This document shows, piece after piece, positions 46,583-53,315 of a stretch of DNA of 64,000 nt; within the stretch, counting starts at the first letter, position 1; the number at the start of each line of letters is the position of its first letter. Location of the stretch: contig PGZF01000001.1 in the NCBI GenBank assembly GCA_002840125.1, positions 873,237 through 937,236 on the forward strand. The letters run 5' to 3'. The notes under the pieces were generated by a model. That model was not told the DNA's origin, made no database searches, and saw nothing but the letters and a program-made list of their open reading frames with translations. This DNA comes from Gammaproteobacteria bacterium HGW-Gammaproteobacteria-15. Its GTDB lineage: Bacteria > Pseudomonadota > Gammaproteobacteria > Enterobacterales > Alteromonadaceae. The position numbers and the translations under genes were made by a program.

Positions 46583-46617
46583 AGTTTAAAAGTGCCAGAT
46601 TGCATTGGTCCAAACAG

Positions 46618-47295
46618 TTAGGACGCATTATGATCACTGTCATTCTTGATTTCGCTGATGATATCCCCAAACTCCCACCACTCTCCTCTAAAACGAACTG
46701 TCGAGCCTGCGAGAGGTGTATGGTCAAAGTTTTGGGAGTTCATAAAATTGAGCGTACGCCAGGTTACATCAAACACTTTACGTACATCAGTTCGGTCTAC
46801 TGAAGTAGGAATAATATTGAGGCCCAGAATACGTGTAGATCTACTTGCAACATTGACGACCTGATCATAATGCTTGTTTGGTTGAAAACCTAAATCCTTC
46901 GGAGTGGAAATCGTTGAAGCTCCAGCGACATCAAAGTTCAAGACGTCCATATGCCATATGTGGTTATGAGCGAGTACATTCCGAATAAGAAAAACCTCTA
47001 TCAGTTCGTCCTTGTTTGGGAGGCTGGGAAAATATTTGCCTAAAAGCTCCGGCGTACTCACATTTCCGTCGATATCTTCCGAATGCCGCTTGAAGCGAAG
47101 GCGCGCGGTGTAAGATTCCAGCAATGCGACTAACAGTACCACTGTTGCTGCCGAGTAACCGTTTTCATGCATGCTACTACCAGCAGGACCCTTCCCTGAT
47201 ATAGGGTTTTTCAGCAAACTCTCCAATAGAGCAGCAATCGGCTGCATATAAGAGGAAGCAACAACTGAAATAACATCTGAAATAGCAGGACGCAT
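46618..47295 (-). CDS. HEPN-type protein (cassette gene)
   Basis: 225 residues. The motif RNVLAHNHIW (about residue 104) has the R-N-x3-H form that marks the active site of HEPN ribonucleases in many toxin and defence proteins. The N-terminal part (about 43-70) is a helix-rich segment. The family beyond HEPN is not recognised. Site AGGAG is eight bases before ATG. The stop codon lies in TCCTAAC (46617-46623), the same arrangement as in the other three cassette ORFs, but no full attC follows on the left, so the outer site looks lost. Base use is more AT-rich than in the chromosome genes around it. Confidence 0.65.
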   Translation of the reverse strand: MRPAISDVISVVASSYMQPIAALLESLLKNPISGKGPAGSSMHENGYSAATVVLLVALLESYTARLRFKRHSEDIDGNVSTPELLGKYFPSLPNKDELIEVFLIRNVLAHNHIWHMDVLNFDVAGASTISTPKDLGFQPNKHYDQVVNVASRSTRILGLNIIPTSVDRTDVRKVFDVTWRTLNFMNSQNFDHTPLAGSTVRFRGEWWEFGDIISEIKNDSDHNAS

Positions 47296-47311
47296 TACTG
47301 ATTCTCCTAAG

Positions 47312-47370
47312 CCCTAACATATCAAACAGCGCACGAGCAGCATTGAGCACAATGCTCTGGTTGGTTAAAT
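47312..47370 (-). repeat. attC-like site, 59 bases
   Basis: Minus strand: inverse core ATTTAAC (47364-47370, exact R-Y-Y-Y-A-A-C) to core GTTAGGG (47312-47318). The middle holds a hairpin GAGCATTG/CAATGCTGCTC with one extra base. Length 59 is the classic size. The HNH gene stops (TAA) inside the inverse core. Confidence 0.6.
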
Positions 47371-48156
47371 GTCGTCTGCACCATACTTTGCTTCATATTC
47401 CTCTACACTTGAATAGCAAGAATAACCCTTACCTTTATTTATTTTGCATTGCCGCGTCCGATCTATGCGGTGTTGCAGGTATGCAATCACTTCGGAACTA
47501 CGACTTTCCTCAAGCAACTGCCACTTTGCGCCGAACTTATCTGACACATTCTTTGAAATGGCCCCGAAACTAAACTTGGATTTCCTTGTGAGATCACTTG
47601 AAGCAAATTTATTGTACCTTTCAATTAAGTGTGAAATGTACTTGCTGAGAACTAAATTAGAGCCTATCGAGCCGGTCGGAGCATGAACCTTAACTGACTT
47701 TTTGGTAGTTTTGACGGTGACACTGTTGCCCTGAATAGCGCCAGGACTGTTTATCGCAACATTTCCTGAATTACTACCGATTGATACTCGTTGATAAACG
47801 TTGAGTAATACTTGAGCAAAAAAGGAATCTTCAATGCTTTCTGGGCGGCCAGCTGTAATTTCGTGGATTTGCTTTAATTCCCGGAGAGTTTCTGCCGTAT
47901 ATATTTCTTCTTCGTCATCAATAATTTTATGATGACGGCCACACATCAATATTAAATTATCAAATGCGTGGATTTCTTTTTCGCTAAGGGCTTCATTGAA
48001 TCTTGCTCCCTCTTTGTTGCGGGCGTGGATGTGGCAAATTTCTCCTGTCACCGTACCAGACTTTTCAACCATTGGAAGCGAACAGCCCGGGAATACGCAA
48101 AGATTTCCTGAAAGAGCGAAGAGTCGCTTAATTGTTGGTTTTGTAGGTTCTGCCAT
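47365..48156 (-). CDS. HNH-type nuclease-like protein (cassette gene)
   Basis: 263 residues. The N-terminal third has a zinc-bound HNH plan: NLCVFPGCSLPM (CxxxxC), GEICHIHARNKEGARFNEAL (the first His pair) and FDNLILMCGRHHKIIDDE (C-x2-H-H). This is the layout of His-Me finger HNH proteins in mobile and defence-linked loci. The middle (about 125-165; GSNSGNVAINSPGAIQGNSV) is a Gly/Asn/Ser-rich repeat-like stretch, and the C-terminal third is a charged helical domain that I cannot name. Likely a nucleic-acid enzyme or its sensor partner; target unknown. Confidence 0.72.
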   Translation of the reverse strand: MAEPTKPTIKRLFALSGNLCVFPGCSLPMVEKSGTVTGEICHIHARNKEGARFNEALSEKEIHAFDNLILMCGRHHKIIDDEEEIYTAETLRELKQIHEITAGRPESIEDSFFAQVLLNVYQRVSIGSNSGNVAINSPGAIQGNSVTVKTTKKSVKVHAPTGSIGSNLVLSKYISHLIERYNKFASSDLTRKSKFSFGAISKNVSDKFGAKWQLLEESRSSEVIAYLQHRIDRTRQCKINKGKGYSCYSSVEEYEAKYGADDI

Positions 48157-48171
48157 AACTTATCTCAGACA

Positions 48172-48258
48172 TACAAACGCTCGAAGCATAGACCGAAACC
48201 TTCATAGCGGTTGAGATCCAGGCCGCGCAGTGGCCGATTGTGACTGCGCTTGTTATAC
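48172..48258 (-). repeat. attC-like site, 87 bases (A)
   Basis: Minus strand from GTATAAC (48252-48258) to GTTTGTA (48172-48178). Outer arms AACAAGCGCAG and GCTTCGAGCGTT pair imperfectly; an inner hairpin GGCCACTGCGCGGCC is present. It has the same length and about 80% the same bases as the site at 48621. The upstream ORF stops inside the GTATAAC. Confidence 0.7.
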
Positions 48259-48615
48259 GCATTTCTCAAACTCTGCATTAATATAAGAAACAAAATGCCC
48301 ATTTTTATAAGATTCCGCAATGCAATATTTGCCTTCTAAGCCTAAAGCTTCCGTAACTTGAAGCTGCGTGAACTTGCCAGAGGACAACTTTATTATTGCC
48401 ACATGTTTATAAAAGCCATTTTTACCCGTCTTGCGCACTGATTCAGGCGTAACCACTTGATAGTTTTTGAATTCAATCCGATCTTCCCGCTTAAATAGGT
48501 CGGAGTTAACCAATTGCCACAAAATGGCAGCAAGTAATAACACGCCAGCCAACACGAGTAGGCCGATTTTTATCTTAACCGCAGTTTTAATCCGCAATCT
48601 ATATGGCTGAGTCAT
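48253..48615 (-). CDS. Small single-pass membrane protein (cassette gene)
   Basis: 120 residues from ATG at 48615; the frame opens at 48675, but that would start inside the attC site. One membrane helix (IKIGLLVLAGVLLLAAILWQL, about 15-35) and a basic N-terminus (in), then a soluble domain of about 80 residues with two Cys near the end. Not recognised. The stop TAA is within the inverse core of the following attC. Confidence 0.6.
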   Translation of the reverse strand: MTQPYRLRIKTAVKIKIGLLVLAGVLLLAAILWQLVNSDLFKREDRIEFKNYQVVTPESVRKTGKNGFYKHVAIIKLSSGKFTQLQVTEALGLEGKYCIAESYKNGHFVSYINAEFEKCV

Positions 48616-48620
48616 AATGC

Positions 48621-48707
48621 GTATAACGCTCGCAGCACAGGCCGAAACCCGCGAAGCGGTTGAGGTCCAGGCCACGTAGTGGCCGCTTGTGACTGCGCTT
48701 GTTATGC
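48621..48707 (-). repeat. attC-like site, 87 bases (B)
   Basis: Minus strand from GCATAAC (48701-48707) to GTTATAC (48621-48627). Arms AACAAGCGCAGTCACA and TGTGCTGCGAGCGTT pair with one extra base, the imperfect pairing expected of a folded attC strand; inner hairpins GGCCAC/GTGGCC and CCGC/GCGG follow. The best-formed site of the array. Confidence 0.75.
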
Positions 48708-49013
48708 GATTGAATTTTTAACATAATTTCCATCGAATTTTATTTCGATCTCTTTTTTTTCGGTGTGAATACAAATGGTATTTTCATTTACCCAATTAAT
48801 TCCGAGAATACTATCAATGCATTGATCGTCATACTCATCATCTAATGTTTCCTCCTTATAAAACTCTATGCCAGTAAATATGATTTCTATCACTGGTTTA
48901 CATGTTTCAGGAGAGTCGACACAAACCAATAATAACTGCCTTTTGCCAATGTCATATACCAGTCTGTCAATGTAAGGCGAGCATCCTTTCAGATATTCTG
49001 ATGTCATATCCAT
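48702..49013 (-). CDS. Small acidic protein (cassette gene)
   Basis: 103 residues from ATG at 49013, with GGAG eight bases ahead; a GTG one codon earlier is possible. Rich in Asp, Glu and Ile, no membrane helix and no motif that I know. The length and acidity would fit an immunity or antitoxin protein but this is only a guess. Stop TAA falls in GCATAAC, the inverse core of the next attC. Confidence 0.55.
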   Translation of the reverse strand: MDMTSEYLKGCSPYIDRLVYDIGKRQLLLVCVDSPETCKPVIEIIFTGIEFYKEETLDDEYDDQCIDSILGINWVNENTICIHTEKKEIEIKFDGNYVKNSIA

Positions 49014-49031
49014 CACTCGAACTCCATCAGC

Positions 49032-49093
49032 GCATAACGCTTATTCGACAGGTCGGCCCGTACTTAAGCACGGGCTAACCTGCCTTTGTAAAT
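49032..49093 (-). repeat. attC-like site, 62 bases
   Basis: Minus strand from about ATTTACA (49087-49093, a weak inverse core) to GTTATGC (49032-49038). Strong internal palindrome: AGGTT-A-GCCCGT ... ACGGGC-CG-ACCT, with unpaired extra bases as in attC. Confidence 0.65.
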
Positions 49094-49354
49094 TTAATGT
49101 ACAAGACACTACACCGCTTCTTTAAAACTTACAATAACTTATCGGTACAGCTTATATTTGTGCTGGCGACAAATACGGGTCAGCCCGTCTAACAAAGCAC
49201 GTTTGGTTTTAGCTCCGAATTGGATATAAATACAGCGATGTGAGTGCAATGATGCATACCAGATGGAATTTCTGCTTTTGGCACATCGCTGCCGGTCGAA
49301 TTAATTCAGAGCTATCAGATTAAGTATTAAATACGGCATTTACACGTGAAGCAT

Positions 49355-49375
49355 ACAGGCGGCTTAGCCGCCTGT
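49355..49375. terminator. GC-rich hairpin
   Basis: Perfect 9-base stem ACAGGCGGC/GCCGCCTGT with a three-base loop, followed by TGTTATTT on the plus strand. It adjoins the gene remnant at 49378 and may once have been a terminator. Confidence 0.55.
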
Positions 49376-49377
49376 TG

Positions 49378-49429
49378 TTATTTGCTACTGGCTTACTGCA
49401 TAGCTTTTGCTATGACTGCCAGATCGGCT
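49378..49429 (-). pseudogene. Degraded copy of the 3' end of the GH115-like gene
   Basis: 52 bases match 53316-53367, the last codons of the GH115-like gene, with five differences, all transitions (my count, by eye). One of them turns a CAA codon into TAA five codons before the true stop. Similarity ends at the stop codon on one side and just upstream of the GAT-CTG codons on the other. Both copies point leftward. Confidence 0.75.
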
Positions 49430-49709
49430 ACTGGCTTTAGTTTAACCCTGAGACTGCGTAGCGCACTGCCCGGCTTAGCACAGCCAGCACTTGTTCAAAC
49501 ACCCAGCGGATAAAACGGGCGGTTAGTTTAATAACCACGTGTGCCCCTCTTCCGGCAAACACCAGCATATGCGCCAAGCAGATAAATACTGGTCTTAGCT
49601 GTTAATAGATAGTGATTTTTTATGGTAGTGTTTTTATTTCAGATTGTACGATGATGACACCTGCCGCATCCAGAGGAACAGAGCAGGTACTACACCATAG
49701 GAAATCAAA

Positions 49710-50978
49710 ATGTGGCCATTTAAAAGTAACAGGCATAATACAACTGAACATTTAAATTCAGACGGGTATTCCTGGTCGGTACTGCAAACCGCTGGCAATA
49801 ATGGCTCTATAACAGCTCGTTTAAACCATACTGCCATAGAAAAGATCACCTACACTGTTACCGCCGCCTTACTGCTCCTGTCAATCGGCGTGGCCCAGGC
49901 CAAAGCTGCAGAATATGAGCCTGTTGTTGCAGTACATCCGGGTACTGAGTTGCTGCATATTATTAATTATCTTGCCGGAGTGGCACGGCCACAGGTGGCA
50001 AATTACAGTTACCGCAACGACGTTGACAACTGGTTTGCCAAATATGCCACGCATCCGGCAGTGTTACATGCCAGGAGTTTGCCCTATAACGATTTTGTTG
50101 AACTGGGTTGGGCGTTTGATTACACCCCCGGTGCAAACGGCGGGATGCAACTGAAAAAACCACAAGGTTTTGGCTGGCAAGGTAAAATGAAAACGCCGGA
50201 ATATCTGCAAACCTATCTGGAACTCAGTGAAGATTTCGCCCGCCAAAGCAACTTTAGCGGCTTCTTCGCCGCGCAGCAAAGCAACTATGCGCTTTGGGTA
50301 GCACAATTTGAAGCCAGGCTTAAAGAGCTTGCTCCTGAAGCGGTACTGTGGGACTTTTTCGGTTTATCCGGGGATGCCACTTCAGATAACGCGCAAACGA
50401 CAATTTATTACTCTATTTCGCCTATTGGCGTAACATTACGCGCCAATATTATTATGCACGAAGTACGCCCTGATCAGGCTCACTTTGGTGCTGTACTGAT
50501 CCCCTTTGACCCACAATATTTAACTAAGGAAGGCGAAAAACCGGCGAATTACCCGGCGCCAGATTTTCATTACACAGACATTGCCTTACAGCAGGCAGTA
50601 TGGCACGAAGCTGCCCATGTCATATACGAGGCGCTTGCGCAAAACCATAATGCAGAATTAAGTGCTATTAGCTATCGCGATTGCTTCTCACGTAATTTAG
50701 CGATCTTTGACGATAGCGGCTTAAATACCTATTTCTTTATTCATGAAGTTGTTGCCGATGCCGTTTCTATCTTCCTGAAATCGGTATATGTCAGTGAAGC
50801 GGCTGCAGAGCACCATCTTAAACTAAATGAAGAAATGGGCGGTATGTTGTACCGCCCGCTTGTTGAGTATTTTCGCACATCGTACTTTCCAAACCGTCAT
50901 AAGCAGAACTTCAGTGCGCAGATGCCCAGCATGATTGCATTTATTAATAGCCTTGAGCCTATAGAGAACTGTAATTAA
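49710..50978 (+). CDS. DUF4932-type putative zinc metallopeptidase
   Basis: 422 residues. HEAAH in the stretch AVWHEAAHVIYEAL (about residue 297) is a zinc-peptidase HExxH motif, with a later FFIHEVVADAVSIFLKS block that could give the third ligand. The layout matches DUF4932 proteins. A hydrophobic segment at about 48-64 (VTAALLLLSIGVAQAKA) looks like a signal peptide, but it follows an unusual 45-residue polar N-terminus, so the real start may be internal. Site AGGA precedes the ATG at 49710. Likely exported. Function unknown. Confidence 0.72.
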   Translation: MWPFKSNRHNTTEHLNSDGYSWSVLQTAGNNGSITARLNHTAIEKITYTVTAALLLLSIGVAQAKAAEYEPVVAVHPGTELLHIINYLAGVARPQVANYSYRNDVDNWFAKYATHPAVLHARSLPYNDFVELGWAFDYTPGANGGMQLKKPQGFGWQGKMKTPEYLQTYLELSEDFARQSNFSGFFAAQQSNYALWVAQFEARLKELAPEAVLWDFFGLSGDATSDNAQTTIYYSISPIGVTLRANIIMHEVRPDQAHFGAVLIPFDPQYLTKEGEKPANYPAPDFHYTDIALQQAVWHEAAHVIYEALAQNHNAELSAISYRDCFSRNLAIFDDSGLNTYFFIHEVVADAVSIFLKSVYVSEAAAEHHLKLNEEMGGMLYRPLVEYFRTSYFPNRHKQNFSAQMPSMIAFINSLEPIENCN

Positions 50979-51039
50979 GCTTCGTTATTAAATGCCGCTT
51001 GCTGAAAGTTAACGTAAAAACCTCATGTTCGCCTGATGC

Positions 51040-51999
51040 TTACTCTTTTCGCTTAAACATGCCGTGCATTGTTAGCCAGCTTGTAAAAGCATTAAACCAG
51101 CCGGTACTGGTGGTTTCTTTGGGGTACATACCAAAGCCGTGGCCGCCCTGCTCATAAAAGTGAAACTCCACTGGCTTTTTGGCGGCATGCCAACTCTTAA
51201 TCAAACCAAATTCACCATTGGCGAAGAATGGATCGTCTGCGGCCAGCGCAACAAATAGCGGTGGTGCATCGGCCGGAACCTCTACCGCATCTATCGGACC
51301 GTAGATATTGCCAATAAAGGCGGGCCTAGCCTCTTTATCAACGTCTTTATCAACCAGCGTTGTTGCCAGGGTAAGCATGGCACCGGCAGAAAAACCGACC
51401 ATGCCAATACGGTCCGGGTCGATGTTCCACTGGGCAGCACGACTGCGAACCAGCGCGAAGGCTGCACGGGAGTCTTCAAGCTGCGGCGCGAGCCTGGCTT
51501 TCATCTCAGTTGGATCAGGCCGCGGTGGCCGGCGCCCGGTTGCTGAAAACATCTCGTCCATCGCCCGTTTAAATTCAGCCATCTCTGCCGGTGTTTGATT
51601 TAACCGATACTTAAGCACAAAGGCTGCAATGCCCTGATTGGCCAGGGCCTGAGCAACCTCCCAGCCTTCGTTGTCCATCGACAAGGTACGAAAGCCGCCG
51701 CCGGGTGCAATGATAACAGCGGCTCCGCTGGCCTTTGCTGGATCGGGCAAAAAGGGTGTCAACGTGGCAAGGGTCACATTGCGTACAAAGCGGCTGCCAT
51801 ACTGAGTATGCCATGTCTCTTGCGTTTGAGCGCCAGACAATGGGCCAGTACCAATGTCGATAGCATTGCTCTGATCTGGCGGCGCAATCGGCGTCATTAC
51901 GTCGTTTGCCTGCGCAACAGCCTGCACCGTAAATAAGCACGCGGCCAGCAGCAAGCTCAGCCGGATGCTGTCATACCTTTGTTTTAATATCTGTTGCAT
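51040..51999 (-). CDS. Secreted alpha/beta hydrolase (acetyl-xylan-esterase/lipase-like)
   Basis: 319 residues with a signal peptide (LLLAACLFTVQAVAQA). Alpha/beta hydrolase: oxyanion region IIAPGGGFRTLS (HGGG-like, about 92-103), nucleophile Ser in GMVGFSAGAMLTLA (about 198), Asp in FVALAADDPFFA and His in GGHGFGMYP. Carbohydrate deacetylation is plausible, since the gene follows a GH43 gene by 48 bases in the same direction. The SD AAGGA is ten bases ahead. Confidence 0.83.
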   Translation of the reverse strand: MQQILKQRYDSIRLSLLLAACLFTVQAVAQANDVMTPIAPPDQSNAIDIGTGPLSGAQTQETWHTQYGSRFVRNVTLATLTPFLPDPAKASGAAVIIAPGGGFRTLSMDNEGWEVAQALANQGIAAFVLKYRLNQTPAEMAEFKRAMDEMFSATGRRPPRPDPTEMKARLAPQLEDSRAAFALVRSRAAQWNIDPDRIGMVGFSAGAMLTLATTLVDKDVDKEARPAFIGNIYGPIDAVEVPADAPPLFVALAADDPFFANGEFGLIKSWHAAKKPVEFHFYEQGGHGFGMYPKETTSTGWFNAFTSWLTMHGMFKRKE

Positions 52000-52046
52000 A
52001 TAATGGGTTTCCTTTTTGTATCATCTGCATAGGGCGCTAAAACGCG

Positions 52047-53210
52047 CTATTTTTTAAACGTTCTGACAATAGGTTTAATAGTGCCATCTGCATTAAAGTA
52101 CACTCTGTCTATGCAAACTGATCGGCGGTAATTACCGCCGCCGGGCAGGTCGGCGCTGTGATAGGCCAGATAGGTATTGCCGTTAAAATCAAACATCGCC
52201 GGGTGAATGGTGGTGGTGTTAGGCAGCGGTTCCATAATGATGCCCTGATACTGCCAGGGCCCGGTTGCTGATGTGCTGGTGGCATAAGCAAGGCTTTCCG
52301 GAAAGCCCGCCGCATAGACCAAATAATAGATACCGTGGTGTTTTGACAGGTAAGGCCCTTCTTCAAAATTAGGCAAGGTATCGACTGTATGAATTTTGAC
52401 TTTGCTGGTATCGCGGTTTTGCATATTACCTGCGCCGTCCCGCGTGTAGCTTTCGCCTTTCAGATGGATTAAATCTGGCTCAAGCTCAACCCACCATAAC
52501 TGCTGATTGCCCCAATATAGGTAGGCTTTGCCATCATCATCAATAAAGACTGCAGGGTCGATATTGCGCCAGCTGTGCTCTTTATCCTGGGCGGTGTCTT
52601 CCAGCAAAATCATCGGCATGCCGCGTGGATCGGTAAAGGGCCCGTGTGGGCTATCTGATACAGCCACGCCAATTGAAAAGCCAAATTTACCGTCGGTTTG
52701 ACCACCTTCTACGGCGGCATAAAAATAATAGCGTGACTTACCCGATGGATCTTTTCGATGGATAACGTGATGGGCGTAGGCGTTGCCAGTTTTTTGATCT
52801 CCTCTGGCCCATGTAAAATCAGAGTACCTGAGCACAGCGCCTTTATTTTGCCAGTTGACCATGTCTTTACTGGTCCATAGCCGGTAGTCGTACATGCGGT
52901 AATCTTTGCCGTCCACCGACTGTTCGTCGTGCGTGGTATAGAGGTACACAGTACCATCTACCACCATAGCTGCAGGATCTGCGGTATAGATAAAGTCACC
53001 CACCTCGTTGGTTGGGTCTTTGGTATCGTATTTAATAACAGGGTTGTCAAAGCTTACGGGGGCAATAGCGGTAGTATTGCTGTCAGCAGATCCAGCTACG
53101 GCTGCACTACAGGCAAATGAGCCAGAAAGTGCTATAACCAGATACAGATGCACAACGAGAAACTGATGCACAAAGCGTTTTTTACTGTTTATGATTTTGG
53201 CGGTAAGCAT
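52047..53210 (-). CDS. Glycoside hydrolase family 43 enzyme, secreted
   Basis: 387 residues with an N-terminal signal (HLYLVIALSGSFACSAAVAG). Five-bladed propeller family GH43: catalytic base Asp in YTADPAAMVVDGTVYLY (about residue 75), pKa Asp in NIDPAVFIDDDGKAYLYWG (about 210) and general acid Glu in NFEEGPYLSKH (about 285). Such enzymes remove xylose, arabinose or galactose. It follows the GH115-like gene leftward after 105 bases and comes before the esterase. Its ribosome binding site is inside a hairpin. Confidence 0.88.
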   Translation of the reverse strand: MLTAKIINSKKRFVHQFLVVHLYLVIALSGSFACSAAVAGSADSNTTAIAPVSFDNPVIKYDTKDPTNEVGDFIYTADPAAMVVDGTVYLYTTHDEQSVDGKDYRMYDYRLWTSKDMVNWQNKGAVLRYSDFTWARGDQKTGNAYAHHVIHRKDPSGKSRYYFYAAVEGGQTDGKFGFSIGVAVSDSPHGPFTDPRGMPMILLEDTAQDKEHSWRNIDPAVFIDDDGKAYLYWGNQQLWWVELEPDLIHLKGESYTRDGAGNMQNRDTSKVKIHTVDTLPNFEEGPYLSKHHGIYYLVYAAGFPESLAYATSTSATGPWQYQGIIMEPLPNTTTIHPAMFDFNGNTYLAYHSADLPGGGNYRRSVCIDRVYFNADGTIKPIVRTFKK

Positions 53211-53214
53211 TGCA

Positions 53215-53246
53215 GCGTATCCTTAGGCAAACATAATTGGATACGC
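53215..53246 (-). promoter_or_regulatory. Hairpin over the GH43 ribosome binding site
   Basis: Eight-base perfect inverted repeat GCGTATCC/GGATACGC with a 16-base loop in the GH43 leader. The Shine-Dalgarno AAGGA spans the loop end and the 3' arm, four bases further is the ATG at 53210. If formed, the stem would hide the site. Confidence 0.5.
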
Positions 53247-53315
53247 AACAGTGTGTATAAATTTTTTATATAACGGAACGTGGATCCTGTTACGAATCCG
53301 TTTAATAGCTTTACC

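Larger units (their letters stand above)
49094..49709. other. Gap of 616 bases: cassette edge, inverted repeats, gene remnant
   Basis: No convincing gene. At 49187-49193 the minus strand reads GTTAGAC, an exact integron core site, so 49032-49193 looks like an ORF-less cassette. A two-part inverted repeat spans 49211-49313: outer AGCTCCGAATT/AATTCAGAGCT (one mismatch) and inner CAGCGATGTG/CACATCGCTG (perfect). A hairpin and a gene remnant follow (own entries). A short frame at 49437-49568, minus strand, would encode 43 residues rich in Val, Arg and Ala; I cannot name it. No integrase gene is present. Confidence 0.5.

Noticed and set aside
49437-49568. 43-residue frame on the minus strand in the cassette-side gap
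   Set aside because: No clear ribosome binding site or known family; might be a remnant or chance frame, so it is not called as a gene.
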